A DNA stretch of 14,292 nucleotides from Candidatus Zixiibacteriota bacterium. Its GTDB lineage: Bacteria > Zixibacteria > MSB-5A5 > JAABVY01 > JAHJOQ01. The stretch lies in the NCBI GenBank assembly GCA_024275215.1, contig JAJRZO010000058.1:1-14292 (forward strand), given 5' to 3'. The notes beneath the pieces were generated by a model, which made no database searches, was not told the DNA's origin, and saw nothing but the letters and a program-made list of their open reading frames with translations. A program made the position numbers and the translations under genes. Shown here one piece after another: positions 1 to 8,344 of the stretch. Position 1 is the first letter of the stretch. Every line of letters begins with the position of its first letter.

Positions 1-169
1 ATCGCTCTATCATCTTGAAATACTCTAATCCGGCACTATCTACCTCGCCGGCACAATACTGGAATTTGACTGGAGTTTCGTCCGCAGCCGCACTTCCTGA
101 CAGAACTATGAGAACAACTGTCGTCAACAGGGCGAAAGCCGCTATTTGTTGTAATTTGAAGTGAGTTAT
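1..169 (-). CDS. secreted protein of unknown function, N-terminal part, probable ATA start
   Basis: This is a 56-codon open frame that runs off the left edge. Its N-terminus is a clear Sec signal peptide: ITHFKLQQ, then a hydrophobic core (IAAFALLTTVVLIVL), then a signal peptidase I site SGSAAA|DE near residue 29. The mature part begins DETPVKFQYCAGEVDSAGLE and I do not recognise it. There is an in-frame stop (TAG, 175-173) just upstream. A near-perfect Shine-Dalgarno sequence (AGGAGGTG) points to the ATA codon at 169-167. No ATG, GTG or TTG is available except TTG at 127, which would remove the basic n-region and half of the signal peptide. The gene therefore either uses a rare AUA start or carries an ATG-to-ATA change or sequencing error. 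It lies directly downstream of the protease gene and is probably co-transcribed with it. That the frame codes for a secreted protein is fairly sure; its function is unknown. Confidence 0.72.
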   Translation of the reverse strand, partial: MTHFKLQQIAAFALLTTVVLIVLSGSAAADETPVKFQYCAGEVDSAGLEYFKMIER

Positions 170-176
170 AGTCTAC

Positions 177-184
177 CACCTCCT
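177..184 (-). promoter_or_regulatory. Shine-Dalgarno overlapping the protease stop codon
   Basis: The minus strand reads AGGAGGTG, eight bases complementary to the 16S rRNA 3' tail. Its first bases overlap the TAG stop of the protease gene (185-183). Seven bases separate it from the ATA at 169-167. This placement supports translational coupling of the two genes and fixes the start of the downstream one. Confidence 0.7.
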
Positions 185-3100
185 ATTGAACTGTACACGG
201 GGCAGGACCGCCGCTAAATATGTAGTTGATAAGAAATACTGCATCGTCGATATCGACATAACCGTTACAATCTGCATCAGCGGAGTCAAGCGGATCGGGT
301 GGATTACCCCCGGAAAATATGTATGAGAGTATGAAAACGACATCATCGACATCGAGTCCGGTATCTCCGTTGGCATCACCGGCAGTATAAGCAACTTGAA
401 CAGTCATCGTAGCATTACCATGCCACGGGTTGTCAGTACTGTCGGGATCATTATTGTAAATAAATACATCAGCCGCATAGGTGCCCGCATCAATACCTGA
501 CGACGAAAAGGCCAGCGTCACATCTTCCGATGAAGAAGGTTCCACACTCCCGGTTGCCGGTGAGACTGAGAGCCAGATAACTGAAGGGACATTGATCAGG
601 ACACACAAGTCATCATGCAGATAGGATGCGTTGAAAACAACTTCCAAACCACTAAAACCGTCAGGATCTTCAATGCCGACAGTGCAATTATTGATGTCGA
701 AACCACTTCCGAAGTTATCGTATTGGAGTCGGATTTCTCCATCGGAATCAATGATTATCTCGCCGTTGAAAACATCTCCAACTCCGGCACCATACTCCGG
801 TATATTGATATACTGAACGATCAACTTAGAACCAATCGTCTCGTACTTTATCTCTCCTCCCGGATTATTGGGATCGAGAATGTTCAGATCATCCCAAAGC
901 AACGCAATGAAATTACCCGGTATATCGTAGGTTGGAATAGGATCATTCACCAGAGCAGAGTAATTATCGGGAGGACCGAAACCGATCAGGCCATTGGATG
1001 ACACATAGAATTCCGTATAGATTGAGTCATAGAATGGGAAATTAAAACCGATTGGAAATGGACCGGCATAACTGTCATCAGTGAGACCAGTGATCGCAGT
1101 TCCTGTTGCAGAAATGTCACGCCAGTTGAATACCGGCCCACCATCATCGTCAGAGTCAATCCAAATGTATCCGTAGTTGTCGGGACCGCCGGCATCGAAC
1201 ACAACATCATATCCTTTTCGCAGATCACTACTGCCTTTACCGGGTTCAAACTGCAGATAATCCGACGGATATTCGCGGGTCGCCGGTTCGATCATCCCTT
1301 GCTGCAGCAGTTCACCAAATCCGCTGAGAAGAGTATAATCCGGTTCTATCTCAAACTCATAAAACAAGATACTCAAACCGGTGTTTTCTATCGTAAATGA
1401 AACATCGTATGTCTGATTTGAATCAAGGGTTATGTCGAGAGAATCGGATACTGTAACGGAAATCTGGGGCGCCCATTCAAGAGAAACATCATCAATAAAC
1501 CAGTCGTCACGATCAACGCCGGAAGCAGTGTTACGGAATCTGATTCTGAAACCGTTATGATATGCCTCAGCAGGAATAGAAACATTCGCCACCTCAAATG
1601 ACGTCATATCAGGATCAGAACCCTCGTGAGTATTCAACAGAATCCAGTCGCCCTGGGCATTCAGACATTCCACAAACAAGTCATCACCCTCATCGGGCGA
1701 TTCACCATTTCCTGTTTGCTGAAAAGAGTACTTCAGGCTAAGCTGACTTTGCCCGGCGATTTTGATAGCCTGTGACATGATTGTGTCGGCGTCGTTTGGT
1801 GTGCCATCAAGATTCAACGAGTATGGGGATGATGGTGCGCCTATGCCGTCGCTGTTGACTTCTACTCCCGATAACAGAACCCATTTTACCGAATCGATGT
1901 TAGTACTGTCAAATGTTTCTGAGAACGGCAACTCAAGAGGTACTCCCAGTGATACCGTCGTGAATTCAACGCTTCTCGTTTGTGAAGGATCACCGATAGA
2001 TGTTGCTGTAAGAATTGCATGATCAGATTCACCATTGAAAGTCTCCGGCACTTCGACTCGAACACTTAGGTTCATTGATTGATCGGGATACATAGAAGGC
2101 GTTTCATCCAAAGGAATGAGTCCGCTCTCATCCCATACGGAAACAGGCCATGTATTACCTGAGACTGTCAATGTATAAGTGTCATTATAAACGCCATCAT
2201 TTGTAATCGTAACCTGGTACCAGACAGTATCCAGACCCGCGCCTGTCGTATCCTGCGACACGGGTTCCAGGATAAGCTGATAATCAATAACCTTGAAGGT
2301 GAATATAGACGTCGAATCATATTTGCCATCTACATTCTTCGCAAACATATAGTAATCGACAAATGTACCCGGCTGTTGAGCGGGAATGTATGCAGAATAT
2401 CCTGATGTTCCGCGCATCGTACCGGGCGACAGGGGTTCAACCTGCCATCCTCCACCCACGTTGTAGTATAGAAGAAGAGAATCAGGAACAAGGTCGACTA
2501 TGGAAAATATCTCACAATAAATATAGTAATCGTCAACTGAGTTTTTTGTGTCATCCAATGGTTGGTGACCGATATTGATTTCTCCCATTTGAAGCAAGGC
2601 ATCGTATGCGCTTATTCGCCCCCAGCCGTATTCATTATCGAACCCGGGCGTTCCAAGATCGACACTGGTTGCTGTCAAAATGTTTCTGACCTGTAAGGGT
2701 GTCATAGTCGGATCGACAGAAAGTAAGAGCGATACTACTCCCGCGGCATGAGGAGTCGCCATCGAAGTGCCCGCGAGAGGAGCGTAGTTCAGTGGCAAGT
2801 TCTCCTGGACTGACAGTTGGCATTCGTAATTCGGGAATGTTGACTGAACATCATCTTCATCGAATGGACGACCATATCCTCCCGGTGCGGAAATCACAAC
2901 TTCGGGACCTGTGCTGGAGTATGATGCAATGACATCATTCTGATCTGTAGCAGATACGGTTATGACATTGTCATAGTCAACAGAATATGCTCCGGGCCAG
3001 CTAACATTACCGCCGTAGTTGTTGCCTGCTGCAATACAAAGAATAACATTGTGGCTGTCAGCATAGGCTATTCCATGTTCGGACGAAGAACTTGGAGATG

Positions 3101-3920
3101 AACCACCACCCGAGAAGTTGAGCACCTGGCATCCATTGTCGACAGCATATATAACAGCGTCTCTAAAACCGGATGATGTACCGTAGCCATTGTCGTTGAA
3201 TACTTTCAGCGCCATAATCCTGCAGTTCCAGTCTATTCCTGAGACACCTATGCCATTATCAGATTCCGCTCCAATAGTACCGATAACATGCGTGCCATGC
3301 CCGTAGCCGTCTACCGGGTCCAAATCTCCGGTGAAAACATTCAAACCGAGAATAAATCTGTTTGGATCATCAAGATCAGGATGGCTTAGCTGCCCATCTA
3401 CCATAGGAATTCCTGTGTCAAGAACTCCTACCATAATCTGTTGACTTCCGGTTGTGAAACCCCACGCTTCCGGGCAATCGATATCAGCGTCAGGTGTGCC
3501 TCCCGGAGGAGACTGGCCGGTGTTATTATAATGCCATTGAGTTGGGAACAGTGGATCAGATGGCGTTGCATTAACTCTCATAACCATATTAGGCTCAGCC
3601 CATCGCACTGATTCGAGCTTATCGATTGCGGCCACTGTTTCAAGAAATGATCCCTTGTTCGAGCTGGTTAATTGTACGAAGCCGAATCTATCACTCGAAC
3701 GGATAATACTTGCATCAAACCGGGTAGCTGAGTTATTAAGATCATTTTCAGAATAACCCTTTTCAAGAAGTACATTGATTTCACCGTCAACATATTCGAT
3801 CTCGTAGCCTTTCCAAAAACCTGTTTTGATAAGTTTTCCATCTATATACTCTTCGGCGTGTGCTGTCAAAACCTGGCAGAATGCAAACAACAACGCAACA
3901 ATAGTAGCATTGAATCTCAT
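183..3920 (-). CDS. secreted subtilisin-like serine protease (peptidase S8) with C-terminal dockerin pair
   Basis: This is a 1245-residue exported protease. Residues 1-22 are a signal peptide (MRFNATIVALLFAFCQVLTAHA). Residues ~23-130 resemble a fervidolysin-type propeptide, ending in WAEPN and then a DPLFPTQWHYNNTGQ segment. The S8 domain spans ~140-445 with all key residues: Asp168 in VGVLDTG, His208 in GHGTHVIGT, oxyanion Asn300 in AAGNN, and Ser386 in GTSMATPHAAG. Beta-sandwich modules follow: Ig-like at ~455-660, a MAM/LamG-like domain at ~665-815 (ETFDS ... DDWFIDDVSLE), a nidogen-like or choice-of-anchor region at ~910-1100 (FYVSSNGLIGFG), and a BACON-like segment at ~1112-1178 (WLSVSPATGSV). 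Residues 1180-1245 are two dockerin-type Ca2+ loops, DANGDTGLDVDD and DADCNGYVDIDD, each followed by a YIFSGG helix end. I chose ATG 3920 because GGAGGT lies three bases upstream, the signal peptide begins there, and the promoter implies transcription starts near 3998, below the longer ORF start at 4004. It heads a two-gene operon. Substrate unknown; scavenging or surface processing is likely. Confidence 0.93.
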   Translation of the reverse strand: MRFNATIVALLFAFCQVLTAHAEEYIDGKLIKTGFWKGYEIEYVDGEINVLLEKGYSENDLNNSATRFDASIIRSSDRFGFVQLTSSNKGSFLETVAAIDKLESVRWAEPNMVMRVNATPSDPLFPTQWHYNNTGQSPPGGTPDADIDCPEAWGFTTGSQQIMVGVLDTGIPMVDGQLSHPDLDDPNRFILGLNVFTGDLDPVDGYGHGTHVIGTIGAESDNGIGVSGIDWNCRIMALKVFNDNGYGTSSGFRDAVIYAVDNGCQVLNFSGGGSSPSSSSEHGIAYADSHNVILCIAAGNNYGGNVSWPGAYSVDYDNVITVSATDQNDVIASYSSTGPEVVISAPGGYGRPFDEDDVQSTFPNYECQLSVQENLPLNYAPLAGTSMATPHAAGVVSLLLSVDPTMTPLQVRNILTATSVDLGTPGFDNEYGWGRISAYDALLQMGEINIGHQPLDDTKNSVDDYYIYCEIFSIVDLVPDSLLLYYNVGGGWQVEPLSPGTMRGTSGYSAYIPAQQPGTFVDYYMFAKNVDGKYDSTSIFTFKVIDYQLILEPVSQDTTGAGLDTVWYQVTITNDGVYNDTYTLTVSGNTWPVSVWDESGLIPLDETPSMYPDQSMNLSVRVEVPETFNGESDHAILTATSIGDPSQTRSVEFTTVSLGVPLELPFSETFDSTNIDSVKWVLLSGVEVNSDGIGAPSSPYSLNLDGTPNDADTIMSQAIKIAGQSQLSLKYSFQQTGNGESPDEGDDLFVECLNAQGDWILLNTHEGSDPDMTSFEVANVSIPAEAYHNGFRIRFRNTASGVDRDDWFIDDVSLEWAPQISVTVSDSLDITLDSNQTYDVSFTIENTGLSILFYEFEIEPDYTLLSGFGELLQQGMIEPATREYPSDYLQFEPGKGSSDLRKGYDVVFDAGGPDNYGYIWIDSDDDGGPVFNWRDISATGTAITGLTDDSYAGPFPIGFNFPFYDSIYTEFYVSSNGLIGFGPPDNYSALVNDPIPTYDIPGNFIALLWDDLNILDPNNPGGEIKYETIGSKLIVQYINIPEYGAGVGDVFNGEIIIDSDGEIRLQYDNFGSGFDINNCTVGIEDPDGFSGLEVVFNASYLHDDLCVLINVPSVIWLSVSPATGSVEPSSSEDVTLAFSSSGIDAGTYAADVFIYNNDPDSTDNPWHGNATMTVQVAYTAGDANGDTGLDVDDVVFILSYIFSGGNPPDPLDSADADCNGYVDIDDAVFLINYIFSGGPAPCTVQ

Positions 3921-4004
3921 GCGACCTCCAAGGCAATCTATCTGATGTATAATAATCTGTTGTACGTTTTTCCTATGTGTTCCCCGAGAATACCCTGATA
4001 TCAT

Positions 4005-4032
4005 AGTATAATATTCTTTTTCTTATTGTCAA
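4005..4032 (-). promoter_or_regulatory. sigma70-type promoter of the protease operon
   Basis: On the minus strand a perfect -35 box TTGACA (4032-4027) and a -10 box TATACT (4010-4005, five of six consensus bases) are separated by 16 bases. Transcription would start near 3998, giving a leader of about 78 bases before ATG 3920. Confidence 0.7.
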
Positions 4033-4168
4033 TCAGCATTTTCCCCGGAGTTTCCCAAAGGACGTCAAATCAATAAGTTTAATGGTGGTGAGCGATATTC
4101 TAAATCATACAGACCCTCATATCACCCTGAGCGATGAAAAAAAGCGAGTAGATACGCAGTACTTGTCA

Positions 4169-4197
4169 TGCCGGACTTGATCCGGCGTCCGGTTCAG
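4169..4197. repeat. REP-like palindromic repeat, copy 1
   Basis: The core GCCGGACTTGATCCGGC (4170-4186) is an imperfect palindrome (GCCGGA / TCCGGC around CTTGA). The 29-base unit recurs at 11671-11699 with only two differences. Very similar CCGGACTTGATCCGG elements are dispersed in many unrelated bacterial genomes, so this is a mobile-type or REP-like intergenic repeat rather than a gene-specific operator. Confidence 0.75.
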
Positions 4198-4262
4198 ATC
4201 AAACAAGACTTCTGAGGAATATTCCGGCATAATTTCTTTTTTAGTGTGTAAACCGGCAGAGA

Positions 4263-4386
4263 GTGTATCCCTATGTCCGTCAGGAACCTCTGTGCGCCGT
4301 CAGGAATCCTTTCCTGACGGTGCACAGAAACGGCGTACAACGGTACTCAAGGATTCCTGACGGTGTACAAGATCATGAGGATACAC
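4263..4386. repeat. nested inverted-repeat element
   Basis: The outer arms are GTGTATCC (4263-4270) and its exact complement GGATACAC (4379-4386). Inside are four copies of CCGTCAGGAA: two forward (4277-4286, 4297-4306) and two inverted (4311-4320, 4354-4363). The second and third form a central hairpin with 15-base arms (4292-4306 and 4311-4325), one mismatch and a four-base TCCT loop. A further inverted pair of eight bases lies at 4273-4280 and 4403-4410. The layout resembles a non-coding MITE or bacterial interspersed mosaic repeat. No transposase is nearby. Confidence 0.7.
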
Positions 4387-4456
4387 CAATTTACACATTT
4401 GTACGGACATTATCGTATTCCGGCATTTCGAAGTTATTCTTGCAGAAAATTGTGGA

Positions 4457-4486
4457 TTGACACGACCCTAAAAATGAGTCAATTAT
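4457..4486 (+). promoter_or_regulatory. candidate promoter of the glycosyltransferase gene
   Basis: A perfect TTGACA (4457-4462) is followed after 18 bases by AATTAT (4481-4486), which matches four of six -10 consensus bases. It would give a leader of roughly 70 bases before GTG 4561. The -10 match is weak, so this is tentative. Confidence 0.35.
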
Positions 4487-4560
4487 AGAAGGTTAGTGTC
4501 CATGACTGTATGCCGGGAGCACTGCATATACATAATGTATCAGAAAGGTTGAAGTAAAAC

Positions 4561-6120
4561 GTGCCATTGCAGGAACAACAGTTTTCGTTAAAACAGAATA
4601 TTGTTGATTGTTTCCGTCTTGACACTCTGTGGTTAATTATCGGGCTGGGCGTAATAATCAGGCTGGTTTTCATCGGCCTCCTGGATTTGCTGCCGGAAGA
4701 AGCGTACTACTGGAACTACGCCAAACATCTTGATATTGGATATCTCGATCACCCACCGTTGATGGCATGGCTTATTTACTTGTCAGAATCGGTGCTCGGC
4801 AAAAGTGAATTCGCTGTACGACTGCCGGCTTTTCTTGGATGGTTTGTCATGGCTTTTTTCATGTATCGCTTTGCTGAGAATACGATCGGGAAAGAGGTTG
4901 GCAAGCCTGTACTTTTACTCCTTGCCGCATTGCCGATTTATATGTCAGTCGGGTTTCTGATGACGCCTGACGCGCCGCTCTATGTTTGTTGGGCGGGAGC
5001 GCTGTTCTTTCTCGAAAGGGCAATACTAGGCAATAACCGCTCCGCATGGTATGGCGCGGGAATCTTTCTCGGACTCGGTCTGCTTTCCAAGTATACTATG
5101 GGGCTGATGGTCATTACGACATTCGTATATCTGCTCATTGACAAAGAATCCCGCCACTGGTTCCTAAAGCCACAACCATATATTGCAATGTTGATTGGAC
5201 TGATCCTTTTCCTGCCGGTATTGATCTGGAATGCACAACATGATTGGGCCTCATTTGCTTTTCAGGGATCGCGACGATGGTTCGGTGGGATGAATTTCCA
5301 TCTGCATATTCTGATTGGAAGCATACTTGTACTGATAACTCCATTCGGGTTGTACGAAGTAGCGAAGGTTCTGTTACGTTTCTGGAAAAACAGGAAAGCG
5401 TGTCGTCAGGCAGATACATTGCTATTTCGCAAATTGCTTTTTCTTGTGACATTTACTTTGACGCCACTTGCAGTGTTTACAATTCACAGCATACAAGGAC
5501 AACCAAAACTCAACTGGACCGGGCCGGTGTGGCTGGCAATTCTGCCACTTGTTGCAGCCGGTATCACAGGAATCGACGTATTTGCTTCTGCAGGAAAAAA
5601 CCCGAAAGTTCTAACGCGTTGGATTGTGATTGCATCAGTGCTGTTGGTTTTCTATGCCGGAGGATTTGGTTACTCAGTTGCTGGTATGCCCGGCACCTTC
5701 AAAGGAAGTGGTATGAAACTCCCTATTGCATGGCAGGCTTATGGTGACAGGCTCGAACAGATTGAATCGAATTTAGAATCTGAAACAAATTCAGAACCGG
5801 TCATTATCGGTCTGGACAAATACTGGCTGGCCAGTGAAGCCAGCTTCTATGACAAAGATGATGGCGACAGCCTGCCGGAGTTTGCCGGAGAGAATCTGAT
5901 CGGAGGCAACAGCCTGATGTGGAATCGATGGGTTTTGCCTGAATCAGTTGCAGGCCGTGACGGGATACTCATAAGTTTCACCGAGGGCAAACTAACCCAG
6001 CCCTGGGTCGTACGACGTTTTTCGAGAATGGGAGAAGTAACGAGAGAAGTGCTCACAAACAGTAACGGTGAAATTGGCTGTTTCTACTGGAGAATCGGGT
6101 ACGATTATCGTCCGAAATAG
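4561..6120 (+). CDS. integral membrane glycosyltransferase, GT39/ArnT-like (PMT_2 domain)
   Basis: The 519-residue polytopic membrane protein starts with about 20 cytoplasmic residues and then shows roughly ten or more hydrophobic segments up to ~375, followed by a soluble C-terminal region (~380-519). The first periplasmic loop carries the family signature LLPEEAYYWNYAKHLDIGYLDHPP (residues ~43-66 in outline): acidic pair Glu46-Glu47, then HLD and DHPP. In GT-C enzymes this loop acidic residue is catalytic. Such enzymes transfer a sugar from a polyprenyl-phosphate carrier to lipid A, protein or another envelope acceptor on the outer face of the inner membrane; the acceptor cannot be told here. 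The start is GTG 4561, since a stop lies in frame at 4555-4557 and no other initiator occurs near the N-terminus. The Shine-Dalgarno (AAAGG, 4544-4548) is weak and about 12 bases away. It stands alone, with a 250-base gap to the next gene. Confidence 0.85.
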   Translation: MPLQEQQFSLKQNIVDCFRLDTLWLIIGLGVIIRLVFIGLLDLLPEEAYYWNYAKHLDIGYLDHPPLMAWLIYLSESVLGKSEFAVRLPAFLGWFVMAFFMYRFAENTIGKEVGKPVLLLLAALPIYMSVGFLMTPDAPLYVCWAGALFFLERAILGNNRSAWYGAGIFLGLGLLSKYTMGLMVITTFVYLLIDKESRHWFLKPQPYIAMLIGLILFLPVLIWNAQHDWASFAFQGSRRWFGGMNFHLHILIGSILVLITPFGLYEVAKVLLRFWKNRKACRQADTLLFRKLLFLVTFTLTPLAVFTIHSIQGQPKLNWTGPVWLAILPLVAAGITGIDVFASAGKNPKVLTRWIVIASVLLVFYAGGFGYSVAGMPGTFKGSGMKLPIAWQAYGDRLEQIESNLESETNSEPVIIGLDKYWLASEASFYDKDDGDSLPEFAGENLIGGNSLMWNRWVLPESVAGRDGILISFTEGKLTQPWVVRRFSRMGEVTREVLTNSNGEIGCFYWRIGYDYRPK

Positions 6121-6370
6121 AAGCAGTAAAACAGGTCGAAGCGCCTGTAGTTTCAGCACTTGCATATATGTCTGGAGCATACGAAATCCGCCTCAGGGCA
6201 CGAAAAGCGATATGCAAAATATAACTTTTTTCTCAAGAAAACCTTGCACATTGCGCTGTCAGGTGCATTATATGATATGCTTTCTCTGAAAGGGGACTGA
6301 TAAAAGAGAAATCGCAGGGTTGAATTGGACTGTTATGGCATTGTGGAGACCAACACAGGAACAAAGATGA

Positions 6371-8227
6371 ATGACTTCAGGCTTGGGAGCAACAGATGAC
6401 TATATGCAGGTGGCTGGTGAGTTGACAGGCACGCCTCACTTTATCGGACCGCATCAATTCCACATTCCGGTAATGGGAACCGGATTCACTGTTGACACGC
6501 CAATCAGAGTAGCGAGATATGGCATTTCATCGGTGATTTCAATTGTCGACGATGACCTCATCGAGCGATTGCGCAAATACTATTCAGAGAACTCCGGCAG
6601 AGCCTATGAGCCGATAGACGAAACAGAAACGGACTCCAGAGCGCGACGAATTCGTTTGTATCTCAATCTGGTCAGGGAACTCGTTGATGAGCAGATAGAA
6701 AAGGTGCGATCGGCTCCATTTGAACCTGGGAGTGAGATCACTCGTTATTATGAAATGCTGCCGGAGAGTCCCTTGAAGTCAGCATATACAAAGATGCTGT
6801 CAGAACCTGATCTGAAAATAAAATCGGACCTTCAGACATATCTTCGCAAACAGGTTGTTCCCGGACGCATCGATGTGAACATCATGACCAAAGTTGACCG
6901 TGACCAGTATATCAAGGATAAAAAGGGTCCTCCTGAGAATGGTCTGGCAATGTGTGCGCTTCGAGGATTTGCAACGAGTGAGCTACGGTCAGCCGTTGTC
7001 CTTTCTGCCGGTATCAACAGGCGACTCTTTGCTTACATGGCACAGTTTGATGATTTCTTCCCGTCAAACAATGCTCCCGCAAAAAAGACGGTTGTCCTGA
7101 AAGTGAGCGATTATCGCTCTGCACTGGTGCAGGGACTACTCATGGCAAGGCATGGAATTTGGATATCCGAATTCCGAATCGAATCCGGTCTTAATTGTGG
7201 AGGGCACGCATTTGCCAGCGCCGGATACCTGATGGGGCCGATTTTAGAAGAGTTCAAGACCAACCGGCAATTATTACAGGATCGGCTATGGAAAATATAT
7301 TGCGATGCTCTGAAAAAACTTGGTCGGAAACCGTGGGGAGAACCATCGATCGTCATCACCGCTCAGGGAGGTGTCGGGACACCCGGAGAACAGAAGTTCC
7401 TCTTTGATCACTACAATCTGGTTGGCATAGGATGGGGCACTCCGTTTCTTCTAGTACCTGAAGCCACAAATGTCGATGCGGCTCATATGAAAAAACTGAT
7501 CGCGGCAAGCGAGAATGATGTTCTCCTCAGCGATTCATCCCCGCTTGGTATCCCATTCTGGAATTTACAGACTTCGGCAAGCGAAGAAAATCGGAAACAG
7601 CAAATAAGTAATGGTACTCCCGGCAGTAGCTGTCCAAAGGGATACCTGGGCATGGACTTTGAATTCACTCAGACGCCGATATGCAGGTCATCCCGTGTCT
7701 ACCAGAGGCGTAAACTGGACCAACTCGACAATTCCGACTTACCCCTCAATCAAAAAAAAGCCGCCATCACTGATGTGCTTTGCAAGACGTGCCTCTGTTC
7801 AGACCTTGCCGGAGGAGTATTGATTCGGCTTGGCATTGATCCCGGATTGCACACCGCGATTTGTTGCGGACCGAGCATAGCTGACTTTGACAGAGTATTC
7901 ACGCTCGAGGAAATGACAGATCACATCTACGGCCGCTCACCATACAGGCACAGTCAGAATCGACCTAATATGTTTATCAGGGAATTGTCTTTGTATGTCG
8001 AATTTTTCCAGAGAATGGTGGATAGAAAGGCGTTGGGGTTGATTGACATTCCTGATAAGTATTTCAGCGATTTTAAGAAAAACCTGATCGATGGAATCAA
8101 GTACTATCATGAAATGGCATCTCTTCTCAGCAGTAGAGTGCGGGCTCGATTTGTTACGGCTTTGGAAGATTTCGAGAAACAGGTGTCATGCTTGAATCAT
8201 ACCCCAACCCCCTCACCAGTCAAGTAG
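6371..8227 (+). CDS. conserved hypothetical protein with nitronate-monooxygenase-like TIM-barrel motifs
   Basis: The protein has 618 residues, no signal peptide and no membrane segment, so it is probably cytoplasmic. I cannot assign a firm function. Several segments resemble FMN-binding nitronate monooxygenase/FabK-type barrels in the right order: HIPVMGTGFTVDTPIRVARYG (outline, residues ~31-51), SGLNCGGHAF (272-281; compare the GGH motif), IVITAQGGVGTPGE (327-340; compare the phosphate-binding AxGGI loop) and LVGIGWGTPFLLVPEA (350-365; compare the GTRFL motif). Between the first two lies a large, mostly helical insertion (~60-240). The C-terminal third is unusually Cys-rich: C421, C438, CKTCLC at 471-476, and CC at 498-499. 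This could bind a metal or Fe-S cluster. ATG 6371 has only a distant AGGA (6355-6358); ATG 6404 (residue 12) is a possible alternative start. In the 250 bases upstream I see no convincing promoter: a TATGAT at 6271-6276 lacks a well-spaced -35. The gene is convergent with the tRNA pair. Confidence 0.6.
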   Translation: MTSGLGATDDYMQVAGELTGTPHFIGPHQFHIPVMGTGFTVDTPIRVARYGISSVISIVDDDLIERLRKYYSENSGRAYEPIDETETDSRARRIRLYLNLVRELVDEQIEKVRSAPFEPGSEITRYYEMLPESPLKSAYTKMLSEPDLKIKSDLQTYLRKQVVPGRIDVNIMTKVDRDQYIKDKKGPPENGLAMCALRGFATSELRSAVVLSAGINRRLFAYMAQFDDFFPSNNAPAKKTVVLKVSDYRSALVQGLLMARHGIWISEFRIESGLNCGGHAFASAGYLMGPILEEFKTNRQLLQDRLWKIYCDALKKLGRKPWGEPSIVITAQGGVGTPGEQKFLFDHYNLVGIGWGTPFLLVPEATNVDAAHMKKLIAASENDVLLSDSSPLGIPFWNLQTSASEENRKQQISNGTPGSSCPKGYLGMDFEFTQTPICRSSRVYQRRKLDQLDNSDLPLNQKKAAITDVLCKTCLCSDLAGGVLIRLGIDPGLHTAICCGPSIADFDRVFTLEEMTDHIYGRSPYRHSQNRPNMFIRELSLYVEFFQRMVDRKALGLIDIPDKYFSDFKKNLIDGIKYYHEMASLLSSRVRARFVTALEDFEKQVSCLNHTPTPSPVK

Positions 8228-8344
8228 CCCGCAATCCGGGTCGTTGTAGCCTTCCGATTGCATGTATCCAACCTACGTTCGATAAACAAATCCCGCTCGC
8301 TGTGTTTTGTTATGCGAATTGCGATACTTTCAGGCATGAAAAAA

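Larger units (their letters stand above)
3921..4560. other. gene-free stretch between divergent transcription units
   Basis: This 640-base gap separates the minus-strand protease from the plus-strand glycosyltransferase. It contains the protease promoter and leader (3921-4032), a REP-like palindrome (4169-4197), a nested inverted-repeat element (4263-4386) and a candidate plus-strand promoter (4457-4486). The only notable reading frame (4263-4460) runs through the inverted repeat, has no ribosome binding site and encodes nothing recognisable, so I do not call a gene. In 4033-4168 I see nothing beyond A/T-rich sequence. Confidence 0.6.

Noticed and set aside
127..129. TTG 127-129 as the start of the partial secreted protein
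   Set aside because: It would remove the basic n-region and half of the signal peptide, and it lies about 50 bases from the Shine-Dalgarno sequence.
3921..4004. N-terminal extension of the protease frame to an ATG at 4004
   Set aside because: The promoter -10 box lies at 4005-4010, so the transcript would begin below 4004. The signal peptide and a GGAGGT ribosome binding site mark ATG 3920.
4263..4410. A CRISPR array
   Set aside because: The repeats are short, in mixed orientation and irregularly spaced, with no cas gene nearby.
4263..4460. A 65-codon plus-strand frame
   Set aside because: It is created by the inverted-repeat element, has no ribosome binding site, and its translation shows no recognisable feature.
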